Shown here piece by piece: positions 37,042 to 45,024 of a stretch of DNA of 64,000 nucleotides. Numbering within the stretch: position 1 is the stretch's first letter; each line of letters starts with the position of its first letter. The notes below the pieces were generated by a model. The model had not been told where the DNA came from. It did not search any database and saw nothing but the letters and a program-made list of their open reading frames with translations. The position numbers were made by a program, and so were the translations under genes. The DNA comes from Candidatus Chlorohelix allophototropha (lineage in GTDB: Bacteria; Chloroflexota; Chloroflexia; Chloroheliales; Chloroheliaceae): NCBI RefSeq assembly GCF_030389965.1, contig NZ_CP128400.1, positions 2,232,001 through 2,296,000 of the forward strand, read 5' to 3'.

Positions 37042-38079
37042 CTAAGCCGCGTTTACATTGAGCTTATCGGGCAACATGCTGAGTACCACATCTCGCAAAA
37101 TATCGTCCAAAGTGGCGCGAGGTTGCCAGCCGATGTATTGGTTTATTTTGGAGATATTGGGGACGCGCCGCCGCATATCCTCAAAACCTTCCGCATACGC
37201 CTGAGCATAGGGGATAAATTTGATGTCATCGGTGCTGCCTAGCCCATCGCCATCTAACTGGTTCACCGTTTTTAACACACGCTGCGCCAATTGCAGGATG
37301 GATACTTCTTCGGTTGAGCCGATGTTGAACACCTGACCAACCGCTTCCGGGCATTCCGACAACCCGATGATTGCTCTAACGGCATCTTCTACGTGGCAGA
37401 AGCAGCGGGATTGCTGACCATCGCCGTAAACGGTCAATTGCTCTCCGCTTATAGCTTGCTGTACTAAGCGCGGCACAACCATGCCGTAATGTCCGGTTTG
37501 GCGCGGACCGACCGTGTTAAACAGCCGGAAAATTACTACCGGAAGTCCCTTCTGGCGGTAATAAGCCAAGCCGAGGAATTCATCAACCATCTTTGAGGCG
37601 GCATAACCCCAACGACTGTTAGCAGTAGAACCTAGCACCACGTCATCATCTTCGCTGAAGGGGAAGCGGATACCCTTACCGTAAACTTCAGAGGTAGAGG
37701 CAATCATTACCTTAACCCGATAGCGCAGGGCAGCTTGCAAAATCGCGTCCGTACCCATAACGTTGGTTTCAATGGTACGCGCGGGGTCTTCCACTACCAA
37801 TTTCACGCCCACTGCCGCCGCCAAGTGAATAATGGTGTCACATTCGCTGGCTAAACGGTCGAGTACCACCTCACTGGTCAGGTTATCCACTACGAAGCGA
37901 AGGTTGGGATGCCCCATCAAGTGCTGGACATTCTCAAAACTCCCGGTAGAAAGGTTATCGAGAATCGTTACATGGCAATCTTTGTTCAATAACGCTTCCG
38001 TTAGATGGCTGCCGATAAAGCCCATTCCGCCGGTAATTAGAATCCGTGAAGATTTGCGAGGTAAATGAAAATTAAGCAT
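37042..38079 (-). CDS. NAD-dependent UDP-sugar 4-epimerase (Uge/PelX-like)
   Basis: 345 residues of the extended short-chain dehydrogenase family: NAD site ITGGMGFIGSHL at residues 15-26, catalytic STSEVYG, and the Y-x3-K pair in WGYAASKMVDE. NTVGPRQTGHYGMVVPR is typical of sugar-nucleotide epimerases. The probable role is to interconvert UDP-GlcNAc and UDP-GalNAc for the neighbouring PelF-like transferase, as Uge3 and PelX do in known systems; substrate choice is inferred from context. The ribosome site is AGGAG. It lies 40 bases after the dehydrogenase gene in one operon. Confidence 0.88.
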   Translation of the reverse strand: MLNFHLPRKSSRILITGGMGFIGSHLTEALLNKDCHVTILDNLSTGSFENVQHLMGHPNLRFVVDNLTSEVVLDRLASECDTIIHLAAAVGVKLVVEDPARTIETNVMGTDAILQAALRYRVKVMIASTSEVYGKGIRFPFSEDDDVVLGSTANSRWGYAASKMVDEFLGLAYYRQKGLPVVIFRLFNTVGPRQTGHYGMVVPRLVQQAISGEQLTVYGDGQQSRCFCHVEDAVRAIIGLSECPEAVGQVFNIGSTEEVSILQLAQRVLKTVNQLDGDGLGSTDDIKFIPYAQAYAEGFEDMRRRVPNISKINQYIGWQPRATLDDILRDVVLSMLPDKLNVNAA

Positions 38080-38119
38080 TTATAAATTCTCCTGCATCAG
38101 TTTTTGTAATAATCCACAC

Positions 38120-39598
38120 TTAGAGCAACACAATTCGGTCTGAATGCCCCTCAACGTGACGGGTAGCGTTTCTGGTATCAACTACTAAATGACTGTTCTC
38201 CACAATCCAATTCCAGTCAAAACAGCGATGGGCGGTAGTGATAACCACACAATCTGCTTGGTTCAAAGCATTTTCATCTAGCTCTATCGAGTTTAAGGAC
38301 AAGTCGGCAACAGCTAATGCCGGGACATAAGGGTCGTGATAAGCTACATTCGCGCCTTTTTCCTGAAGCAAGTGAATCAGGTCAAGCGCAGGAGACTCTC
38401 GAAGGTCGCCCACATCTTCTTTGTAAGAAACGCCTAGCACCACCACCCGCGAGCCTCGAATGGGCTTAGCGTTTAGGTTCAGGGCATCGGAGATTTTCGT
38501 CAGCACGTAATGGGGCATCCCGAAATTGATTTCTTCGGCAAGCTGGATAAAACGCGCATTGTAGTTCAAAGTTTTGAGCTTCCAAGCGAGATAATGCGGG
38601 TCAACCGGGATGCAATGTCCGCCCAAACCGGGACCGGGATAGAAGGTCATAAAGCCGAAGGGCTTGGTTTTCGCTGCGTCAATAACTTCCCAAACGCTCA
38701 CGCCCAAATGCTCGCACATAATGGCGACTTCGTTAATCAAGCCGATATTCACCGCGCGGAAGGTGTTTTCCAGTAGCTTGACCATTTCCGCCGCACGGGG
38801 GGATGATACCGGTACTACCGTTTCAATCGCGCTGCCGTAAAGCTTCAAGGCGACCTGTAAACAGGTAGGGGTCACGCCGCCGATTACTTTAGGAGTAGTG
38901 CGAACAGTCCAGTCCTTACGACCCGGATCAATTCTTTCAGGGGAGAAAGCGAGGAAGAAATCCCGCCCAACCACCAGCGCCGAGCGACTATCCGAGTTAA
39001 AACCGTGCGTGTTGTTCTTATTCTGAGCCTGCTCCAGCAAAGGCAGGATTAATTCTTCGGTAGTGCCGGGATAAGTGGTACTTTCCAGCACAATCAGCAT
39101 TCCGGTGTGGATGCGCAGCGCAATTTCATCTGCCGCTGAAATGATGTAGGACATGTCCGGGTCTTTGGTTTTGCTCAAGGGAGTCGGCACACAGATAATA
39201 ACGGCATCCACATCCTGCAAAATGTTGTAATCGGTAGTTACGCTCAAGCTGCCGGTTGCTTTCTCGCCGTCCTGTTTCCCAACGCGGGGTTGGCGATTAT
39301 TTAGCCCGGTCAGAGGCGTGATTATAGCTGCCACACGCTCGGAGGAAATATCCTCAATATGACTCTTTCCGGCGTTAAGGGTGGCGACCCTTCTTTTATC
39401 AATGTCCAAACCTACTACTCTGAAACCCGCTTCGGCATAAGCTACTGCCAGCGGCAATCCTACATAACCCAAACCGATAATTGCTACGATGGCTTGACGA
39501 GTCTCAAGCCGATTCAAAAGAGCTGCGCCTGCGCTAGAAACTGTAACGGTGCGTTTGTTATCTATAATTACTTGCTCATTTATTTCGGTAACGGTCAT
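38120..39598 (-). CDS. UDP-N-acetylhexosamine 6-dehydrogenase
   Basis: 492 residues of the nucleotide-sugar dehydrogenase family (WbpA/WecC-like). The N-terminal NAD domain has IGLGYVGLPLAVAYAEAGF. The substrate region contains the catalytic Cys in GPGLGGHCIPVDPHYLAWK, and the C-terminal domain carries VVLGVSYKEDVGDLRESPA. It would oxidise C6 of a UDP-HexNAc to the uronic acid, so the polymer may carry acidic sugars as well as GalNAc. Start 39598 is set six bases after AAGGAG; another ATG lies three bases earlier. Fungal GAG and Pel loci lack such a gene, a notable difference. Confidence 0.9.
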   Translation of the reverse strand: MTVTEINEQVIIDNKRTVTVSSAGAALLNRLETRQAIVAIIGLGYVGLPLAVAYAEAGFRVVGLDIDKRRVATLNAGKSHIEDISSERVAAIITPLTGLNNRQPRVGKQDGEKATGSLSVTTDYNILQDVDAVIICVPTPLSKTKDPDMSYIISAADEIALRIHTGMLIVLESTTYPGTTEELILPLLEQAQNKNNTHGFNSDSRSALVVGRDFFLAFSPERIDPGRKDWTVRTTPKVIGGVTPTCLQVALKLYGSAIETVVPVSSPRAAEMVKLLENTFRAVNIGLINEVAIMCEHLGVSVWEVIDAAKTKPFGFMTFYPGPGLGGHCIPVDPHYLAWKLKTLNYNARFIQLAEEINFGMPHYVLTKISDALNLNAKPIRGSRVVVLGVSYKEDVGDLRESPALDLIHLLQEKGANVAYHDPYVPALAVADLSLNSIELDENALNQADCVVITTAHRCFDWNWIVENSHLVVDTRNATRHVEGHSDRIVLL

Positions 39599-39688
39599 CA
39601 TTAACTCCTTAAAGTCCATATATAAGAACTATATTTCTTCGAAACAGCAAGCTGAACTAAACCCAACAACTAGCCAGTATCAGCTTTT

Positions 39689-39718
39689 GCAAGACCAGCC
39701 CTAATGAACTGGTCTTGC
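39689..39718. other. Strong inverted repeat between deacetylase and dehydrogenase genes
   Basis: GCAAGACCAG (39689-39698) and CTGGTCTTGC (39709-39718) form a perfect ten-base stem with a ten-base loop. Neither strand has a U-tract, so it is more likely an RNA processing or stabilising hairpin within the operon transcript than a terminator. Confidence 0.55.
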
Positions 39719-39734
39719 GAGACAAACCCTAAGG

Positions 39735-41867
39735 TTAAGGGGCTGGGAACGAGATGGTCTGATTGGCAGTCATGTTTATATGTGAGATGGACTGACCGCC
39801 ATAAGTTTCGGGCGTACCGTACTTGACACCTGTAACCGGAACAGTCGCGGCATTTGCAACTTTTACTGTGATGGTTTTTGAACCCGGATTCCAAGTGGCA
39901 GTCACACCGGAGGCGTTGTAAGCCATCCGATTGGTCATGGCAACCCCTATTTCGTGCTGTGTCATGTTCTTGATCGGCAGATTGGAAACCGCGCTGTACT
40001 TGGTCAAAGTAGCGTTAATCAAATCGCCTAACAAAGAGTTAGTAGTGTTGTATGCGCCAACGTTAGGCTGGTGGAACATTACGGGGTCAATGTCCCATTT
40101 GAGTAACCACTGCAACCACAGATTCGATTCGGTATCCAGAATCTGGTTATAGGTAAGATTTGTTGTCCAATAGCGCCAAGCTCCTCCGGCGCAAGTTCCG
40201 GTAGGCCCGTAGTAACAGTTGTACTCCGACACCCATTGAGCTTGAGTTCTGAGGTTATAGAAAAGATTGGTGGTATGTCGCGGAACAACCAGCAAACCTG
40301 AAGGAGTAGTAAAGCCTGTGTTTGGGCTTGGGTTATTCCAACCTGCGCGGGAAGTGTCGGATATTAGATAACGGATACCCCAATTGTAGGCGGCTTGCTG
40401 GAAGGTTGGATTATACAAACCTGATATATCGGGCTGCACCATCGCATCTTTGTAGAAATTGGTAAAGCCGCTCTGAGTAGCGTAATCAAGGTTTTGCTGC
40501 AATTCAGCGACCGTATCCGCCGCCGTAATAGCATCAAGGTTAGCGTGGGTGAAGGTATGGGTAATCCAGTTAAACTGTGCTTTATTGGCTACTACTGCGG
40601 ATGAAAGAGTATCCGGACTATAGATTCCGGTTGAGCCTTCACCGTTGAAAGGAAATTCTATTTTCAAACTGGCAGCGAGTGGGAACTTTGTCCTGATATT
40701 ATTCTGCCAAGTTATAAACCGGGTTAAGTCGGTGCCGGACATACGGAAGGTGATGCCCGTAGTGTCGGTCATGGCTTTGGTATCCCAAATGTCATCATCA
40801 ATCAAGATGTCATCAGGCTGAATACCCATCGAGGCATGCCGCTCACCCAAGAAAACACCCTTGGTAAGCCAATTGATAGTGCCGTAGGAAAGTAGCAAAG
40901 TATGCACCAGATAGGGGTTACCATCGGCGGTTATTGCCAAATTCTGGCGACCATCGGCATAAGTTTTAACGGCAGCAATGGTGTAAACTCCATTGGTAGT
41001 GGTCAGCAAGGGAGTGACGTTCTCACCGGGCGCAACTGTCGCCAAGTAAGTCCACGCGCCACTGATAGTAATGGTGGCATTGGGCTTTAGGTCTGAGAAA
41101 ACCGCATTCCCGGCAGTGGTTAACTTGGTTTGAAGCGGGGTAGTAAGTGTATCTTGATAAGCATAGGTTGGGTCGGCTAAGCCATAAGTATCGGGCCAAC
41201 CGGGAAGCGTGTAAGCGGTCACTTGCCGAATACCAAACATCGCTTCGTAGTTCCAAAGAGTATTCCACTCAGCGGTGGTGAAGGCGCTAGGCCAACTATT
41301 GGTAGTCGCATCATAATACAATAGACTTCCGGTAGTTAAAATGATGCCCTGATAATAGCCGTGTGAAACGCCATCCCACAGGAGGCTATCGGTTAGCGTA
41401 GTTTGCGAAGCAAGCAGCACATTGTAAGGGAGACCGAGTTGATCCAATGTAGATTTAATCGCCGGGAAATTCGGCTCAGTGCCATCTGCGGCAACTACCA
41501 GAATTTTCATATCGCGTGGGTCAAGAGTATGATTAGCTACAGCGGCGGCAGCCAACAAAGTTGGTGCGGCGGGGGCAGTAGTCAGCGCATCCACGCCCAC
41601 AGTTAAGCCATCAATTGCCGAGTTCCCTCTAGGTTTATTTTTTTTCTTGGAAGTGCTAACAGGTTGTTGGGGTTTGGAAGGTATTTTAGTTGGTTCTACT
41701 ACACCGGGAACGACATCCAGATGCCCTGCTTTGAGTTTATTATTTGCAGCGTCAACATCGACTGTCGAGGTTAAAAACGTGGTGGCGATTGCTAATAAGG
41801 CAAACAATAAGCCAAAACGCATAACTACAGACAATCTGGGATTTTGAAAAGGTTTCTTTTTACGCAC
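39735..41867 (-). CDS. Agd3-type (CE18) polysaccharide deacetylase, copy 1, secreted
   Basis: 710 residues from a GTG preceded by GGAGG; the longer ORF to 41945 has no ribosome site. A signal peptide ends near VDVDAA. The domain order follows Aspergillus Agd3: MKILVVAADGTEPNFPAI (Rossmann-like), GIILTTGSLLYYD and YEAMFGIRQVTAY (beta sandwich region), then the barrel with IQPDDILI (metal Asp pair), ITHTFTHANLDA (H-x3-H) and PRHTTNLFYN. It would partly deacetylate an extracellular GalNAc polymer. First gene of the biosynthetic operon, ahead of the dehydrogenase, epimerase and synthase genes. Confidence 0.9.
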   Translation of the reverse strand: MRKKKPFQNPRLSVVMRFGLLFALLAIATTFLTSTVDVDAANNKLKAGHLDVVPGVVEPTKIPSKPQQPVSTSKKKNKPRGNSAIDGLTVGVDALTTAPAAPTLLAAAAVANHTLDPRDMKILVVAADGTEPNFPAIKSTLDQLGLPYNVLLASQTTLTDSLLWDGVSHGYYQGIILTTGSLLYYDATTNSWPSAFTTAEWNTLWNYEAMFGIRQVTAYTLPGWPDTYGLADPTYAYQDTLTTPLQTKLTTAGNAVFSDLKPNATITISGAWTYLATVAPGENVTPLLTTTNGVYTIAAVKTYADGRQNLAITADGNPYLVHTLLLSYGTINWLTKGVFLGERHASMGIQPDDILIDDDIWDTKAMTDTTGITFRMSGTDLTRFITWQNNIRTKFPLAASLKIEFPFNGEGSTGIYSPDTLSSAVVANKAQFNWITHTFTHANLDAITAADTVAELQQNLDYATQSGFTNFYKDAMVQPDISGLYNPTFQQAAYNWGIRYLISDTSRAGWNNPSPNTGFTTPSGLLVVPRHTTNLFYNLRTQAQWVSEYNCYYGPTGTCAGGAWRYWTTNLTYNQILDTESNLWLQWLLKWDIDPVMFHQPNVGAYNTTNSLLGDLINATLTKYSAVSNLPIKNMTQHEIGVAMTNRMAYNASGVTATWNPGSKTITVKVANAATVPVTGVKYGTPETYGGQSISHINMTANQTISFPAP

Positions 41868-42000
41868 TATTACCTCCAAATTGGTATCAATAACGATGGC
41901 AAGGTGCATCAAAGAGCTTGCCTGTGCCAAACGACGTCCTAGCAAAGAGAAGTGATATACCTTGTCGATTTTGATAGCTGGCTTTTAACCAGTTCCAAGT

Positions 42001-42170
42001 GAGGTTTAGCGGGTACTGATGTCAGACACTTTCGGAGGCATTGCAAGAATTGCTTTGCATGGTGTAAAATAGAAGTGTCTTAGGCGCAACTAAACCTCGT
42101 AAGCCAAGAACTACGAGTGAACGAGTTTAAGACAAGGGGATAAGGCTTTGCAGAGCTTTATTCCCGCTTT
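42001..42170. other. Candidate structured RNA upstream of the polysaccharide operon
   Basis: Nested inverted repeats: GAGGTTTAG (42001-42009) with CTAAACCTC (42090-42098), enclosing AGACACTT (42024-42031) with AAGTGTCT (42073-42080). On the plus strand a further hairpin follows (GGGATAAGGCTTT and AGCTTTATTCCC, about 42138-42166), then GCTTTATTTTAT, like a terminator. On the minus strand the nested stems would lie in the leader of the deacetylase operon, about 130 bases before its GTG. It matches no riboswitch I know. Strand and function are undecided. Confidence 0.4.
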
Positions 42171-42240
42171 ATTTTATAAATGGTTACTGGGTGATTACGA
42201 CCCCGATAGCATACCTTTTATTTAGCAACCCCAAATAAGG

Positions 42241-42756
42241 GAGTGCAAAATTGGTTCGAAGTAAAAATTAATAGCGATGTAAAGATGGTGCGTAGCATAT
42301 ATAGGTAGATGTACATCCAAGCTCTTAACTTATACTTTTTAGAGTTAACTTATTACAACGGTTCAAGCTGCTTAAATATAAGCATGTAATTAAGTTAACA
42401 TATTTTTACCTGATGGGCAATTGTACCATATATTTATTTTAATGTTAAGTTAATAAATTGTAACTTTGATATTCATCTGTGATCGCTTTGAGGCAAAGCT
42501 GTTTCGGAATGAAATGACAGTTTTTAGAGCAAGGTAAATATTTCCTAAAGATACAGGCGATTTATAATAGACTCCTCCTTAGCTGCAAGGTAATTAAGCT
42601 GCCCAACTGAGTAATTCAAACCCATTACAAGCGTACAAGGGGAGTTTGGTTTGGAGGTGGACAGCATTTAGCGTCTAATCTTTACAGAGTTTTGCCCGAT
42701 TCATCCCCGAAGAATAGTTTACCCAACTTCCTCTAATATTTAACCTATATAAAAGC
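42241..42756. other. AT-rich non-coding stretch
   Basis: No convincing ORF or ribosome site on either strand. Very AT-rich from 42280 to 42480, with several TTAACTTA-like words. The part from 42560 to 42756 leads into a strong terminator and could be a small untranslated transcript. Confidence 0.35.
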
Positions 42757-42785
42757 AAAAAGCACAGCGCGTACTGTGCTTTTTT
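42757..42785 (+). terminator. Orphan rho-independent terminator
   Basis: AAAAAGCACAG, loop CGCGTA, CTGTGCTTTTTT: a perfect stem with a T-run on the plus strand and an A-run on the other side, so it could work in both directions. No gene lies upstream on the plus strand within this gap, hinting at an unannotated small RNA between about 42560 and 42757. Confidence 0.75.
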
Positions 42786-42996
42786 CATGCTAGTTTCAAA
42801 CCCCTTCCGAGGATTAGGTGTCTTCCGACAGTAGCTCTTTCTTAGAGCTTCCCGATTCTATGAAAATGGCATTTTCCCGATGCATGGGGAATTTATCATT
42901 CCTTAATCAAACGAGAGCGCGTCCAGACAGCCACCTACCGATTAAAACCCCTGTAGGGTTGCGCTTTCTCGACACAAACCTAGGTCTAAAGGCTTA

Positions 42997-43878
42997 GAGC
43001 GTTTCTTAAAACTGAGTAAAGAAGAAAGTTGAAATAAAAAAGAATAATGGGTAAGCTCGTATTATGAGTACAAGAAAAGCTTACCCTACCGACCCGAGCG
43101 ATGCCGAGTGGGAAATCATTATGCCATATTTCCCCCCTAACAGTCGAGAAGGTCGTCCCAGAGTACATCCCTATCGTGAAATAGTCTGCGCCATCTTCTA
43201 CTTACTCAAAACTGGTTGCCAATGGGAAATGCTTCCACAAGAGTTTCCTCATTGGAAAACAGTCTATCACTACTACCGTCTGTGGCGCTGGAACGGTCTT
43301 TGGCAACGTATTTACGAGGCACTACACCAAAAAGTGCGAGTTAAGGCAGGACGAAATCCCCAACCCAGCGCTGGTATCATCGATAGCCAGTCAGTAAAAA
43401 CCACCGAAGTTGGAGGAATACGGGGTTACGATGCAGGAAAAAAGGTGAATGGGCGCAAGCGGCACCTGCTGGTGGACACCTTGGGCTTTCCGATCGTGGT
43501 CAAAGTACAAGCTGCGAATATACAAGATCGAGATGGGGCAATAGAAGTGCTGGCCACTGCTGAGAATAAATGCCGTACCCTGAAGTTGGTATGGGCGGAT
43601 GGAGGTTACAGCGGAAAGTTGGTAGAGTGGGTGGCTGGAATGTTCGATTTTGAACTGGAAATAGTCAAACGCACCGACGATATTAAAGGTTTTAAGGTAC
43701 AACCGCGTCGTTGGGTAGTAGAACGGACGCATGCCTGGATCGGGCGGAACCGACGAATGGCGAAAGAGTATGAGCGTTTACCACAGCATTCGGAAGCCAA
43801 TATTTACATTTCTATGATCCGTTTGGCTCTCAAAAGGCTTTCTAAACTTTCGCCTTGATCTAGTTTTAAGAATGGCTC
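42997..43878 (+). mobile_element. IS5-family insertion sequence with TTA target duplication
   Basis: 882 bases bounded by inverted repeats of about 17 bases (left GAGCGTTTCTTAAAACT, right inverse GAGCCATTCTTAAAACT, two mismatches). TTA is present directly outside both ends (42994-42996 and 43879-43881), the three-base duplication expected for this IS5 subgroup. It encodes one intact transposase, so it may be recent and active. Confidence 0.88.
43064..43858 (+). CDS. IS5-family transposase
   Basis: 264 residues with an N-terminal DUF4096-like DNA-binding part (DAEWEIIMPYFPPNSREGRP) and a DDE catalytic domain. The Asp in GIIDSQSVKTTEVGG, the Asp in VWADGGYSG and the Glu in VVERTHAWIGRNRRM form the triad. 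The gene is in a single frame, unlike subgroups that need a frameshift. No damage is seen, and matching inverted repeats and a target duplication surround it. Confidence 0.93.
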   Translation: MSTRKAYPTDPSDAEWEIIMPYFPPNSREGRPRVHPYREIVCAIFYLLKTGCQWEMLPQEFPHWKTVYHYYRLWRWNGLWQRIYEALHQKVRVKAGRNPQPSAGIIDSQSVKTTEVGGIRGYDAGKKVNGRKRHLLVDTLGFPIVVKVQAANIQDRDGAIEVLATAENKCRTLKLVWADGGYSGKLVEWVAGMFDFELEIVKRTDDIKGFKVQPRRWVVERTHAWIGRNRRMAKEYERLPQHSEANIYISMIRLALKRLSKLSP

Positions 43879-43915
43879 TTAGGAGAGGTTAAGTACAAAA
43901 GCTAAAGTAACGCTA

Positions 43916-43967
43916 TTGACAAATGTAAATAGCAATGTATAATACAGACAGGTAAGCAGAGCTTGCC
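43916..43967 (+). promoter_or_regulatory. Strong promoter and 5' hairpin of a short-peptide gene
   Basis: TTGACA (43916-43921), a 16-base spacer, and an extended TGTATAAT box (-10 at 43938-43943). Transcription should begin near 43950, exactly where GGTAAGC-AGA-GCTTGCC (43951-43967) forms a hairpin that could protect the 5' end. It lies 38 bases beyond the IS5 element's end and is not part of it. Confidence 0.7.
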
Positions 43968-44047
43968 ATGAAATATAAAATAGATAAATAGTGATAATTA
44001 TAGTCGTTAAAAGCGACTCCCAAACTCTGAAGGAAAGGAGAAGGCAT

Positions 44048-44212
44048 ATGAAAAACCCGAATATTGCAGTCATTATGACCAGTGCTTATTGCGGCAGCGC
44101 GTGTCTTCGCCCTGAATTTGGGTTTGGACGGTCAGAGCGGTTCTTGAGGGATAGGGTAAAACCTGATGGCTTAAACGATACCGATTTTAGCAAGGAGAAC
44201 AAAGCTTGCTAG
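44048..44212 (+). CDS. 54-residue peptide, unknown function
   Basis: ATG at 44048 with GGAAAGGAG upstream; the longer ORF from 43991 lacks a ribosome site. The peptide has a short hydrophobic N terminus (NPNIAVIMTSAYC), the pair CGSAC, a charged middle and a Cys at the very end (KENKAC). It has its own strong promoter and terminator, so it is expressed as a single-gene unit. The three Cys residues suggest metal binding, a disulphide or peptide modification, but no modifying enzyme is next to it. I do not recognise a family. Confidence 0.6.
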   Translation: MKNPNIAVIMTSAYCGSACLRPEFGFGRSERFLRDRVKPDGLNDTDFSKENKAC

Positions 44213-44253
44213 AACCGGGCAGTTAAAAAGCCAGAAATATAAACCTCTTGAAG

Positions 44254-44291
44254 CGCGATGACTAAACTAAAAATAGCCCATCGCGTTTTTT
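44254..44291 (+). terminator. Terminator of the short-peptide unit
   Basis: CGCGATG (44254-44260) pairs with CATCGCG (44279-44285), followed by TTTTTTG. Confidence 0.75.
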
Positions 44292-44370
44292 GTTAATTAA
44301 GCACTTTTAGAAGAAATTATAGATTGTTATTTTACTTAAATTTGATGCACATATTAGGAGAAATAAAGCG

Positions 44371-44559
44371 ATGTATCCTTATCAGTACGAGAAGCAAGCA
44401 CTCTATCGGCAACGAGAGCTTTTACGAGAAGTGGAACACAATAGGCTTGTCAGTGAAGCGCGTAAAAGCAAGCCACACTCCCTTCTTGCCAAACTAGCGG
44501 ATAGAATGGTAAAACCCTTCCGCTCTAGCAAATACAGAAAGTTAGCCAAAGAGGCTTAA
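44371..44559 (+). CDS. Small basic helical protein 1
   Basis: 62 residues, strongly charged, predicted fully helical (YEKQALYRQRELLREVEHNR; SLLAKLADRMVKPF). Clear ribosome site (AGGAGA). First of three consecutive small genes whose products share an aromatic N-terminal start, a heptad-like charged helix with Arg/Gln/Glu, then a basic Leu-containing second helix. No signal peptide and no recognised family. They may assemble as a coiled-coil or bind a membrane surface through the amphipathic second helix (inference). Confidence 0.65.
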   Translation: MYPYQYEKQALYRQRELLREVEHNRLVSEARKSKPHSLLAKLADRMVKPFRSSKYRKLAKEA

Positions 44560-44584
44560 CAATTCGGTAGAAAGAGTGAAAAGC

Positions 44585-44782
44585 ATGTTTAATTACGAAC
44601 AGCAAGTGCGGCATCGCACCGCAAACTTCCTGAATGAAGCGCAGCAACAGAAGCAAGCGAAGGAAGCGTTAAAGTCTCGTCAGAGCAAAACGCTGAAACA
44701 GAAATTTGGCGAAAAACTGATCAACATGGGTGAAGCATTGGCACAGGAGTCTTACTCAAACGAAGTTCGCCAAGCTCAGTAA
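44585..44782 (+). CDS. Small basic helical protein 2
   Basis: 65 residues from the ATG at 44585 (a GTG at 44576 would add three). The sequence resembles its two neighbours in layout: FNYEQQVRHRTANFLNEAQQ, then KTLKQKFGEKLINMGEAL. Rich in Gln, Lys and Glu, helical throughout. It lies 25 bases after the previous stop and 17 before the next start, so the three are one operon ending at the terminator at 45057-45090. Confidence 0.65.
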   Translation: MFNYEQQVRHRTANFLNEAQQQKQAKEALKSRQSKTLKQKFGEKLINMGEALAQESYSNEVRQAQ

Positions 44783-44799
44783 ATAGAGGAGCAAACCAA

Positions 44800-44982
44800 A
44801 TGCCGGAACATATGACCCATCTTTATGCGCTAGGTTTCGCCAGAGAGCGAATCCAGAAGTACCGTGAAGAAGCTGAAAAAGCGGCGCGTTTGCCCGCAAA
44901 CCAGAAGAAAAATAACAGACTCAAGTTTGATTTCTTGCGCAAATGGTCGAGAAAAATCATGCCTGAGACTGGCACATTCTAA
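44800..44982 (+). CDS. Small basic helical protein 3
   Basis: 60 residues after a strong ribosome site (GAGGAG). HLYALGFARERIQKYREEAE is followed by a basic segment, KFDFLRKWSRKIMP. The same two-helix plan as the two preceding proteins suggests divergent tandem duplication, although identity is low. Function unknown. Confidence 0.65.
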   Translation: MPEHMTHLYALGFARERIQKYREEAEKAARLPANQKKNNRLKFDFLRKWSRKIMPETGTF

Positions 44983-45024
44983 TGGACGGCTTGATAATTG
45001 AACTTATTACCTCAGAAATCCTCA

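Noticed and set aside
41868-41945. Longer N terminus for deacetylase copy 1
   Set aside because: GGAGG is placed correctly for the GTG at 41867, and the signal peptide follows from there.
42001-42098. Possible c-di-GMP-I riboswitch ahead of the polysaccharide operon
   Set aside because: The minus strand has GCAAAGC and GCCTCCG words like those in that class, but their order and the stems do not fit the known fold.
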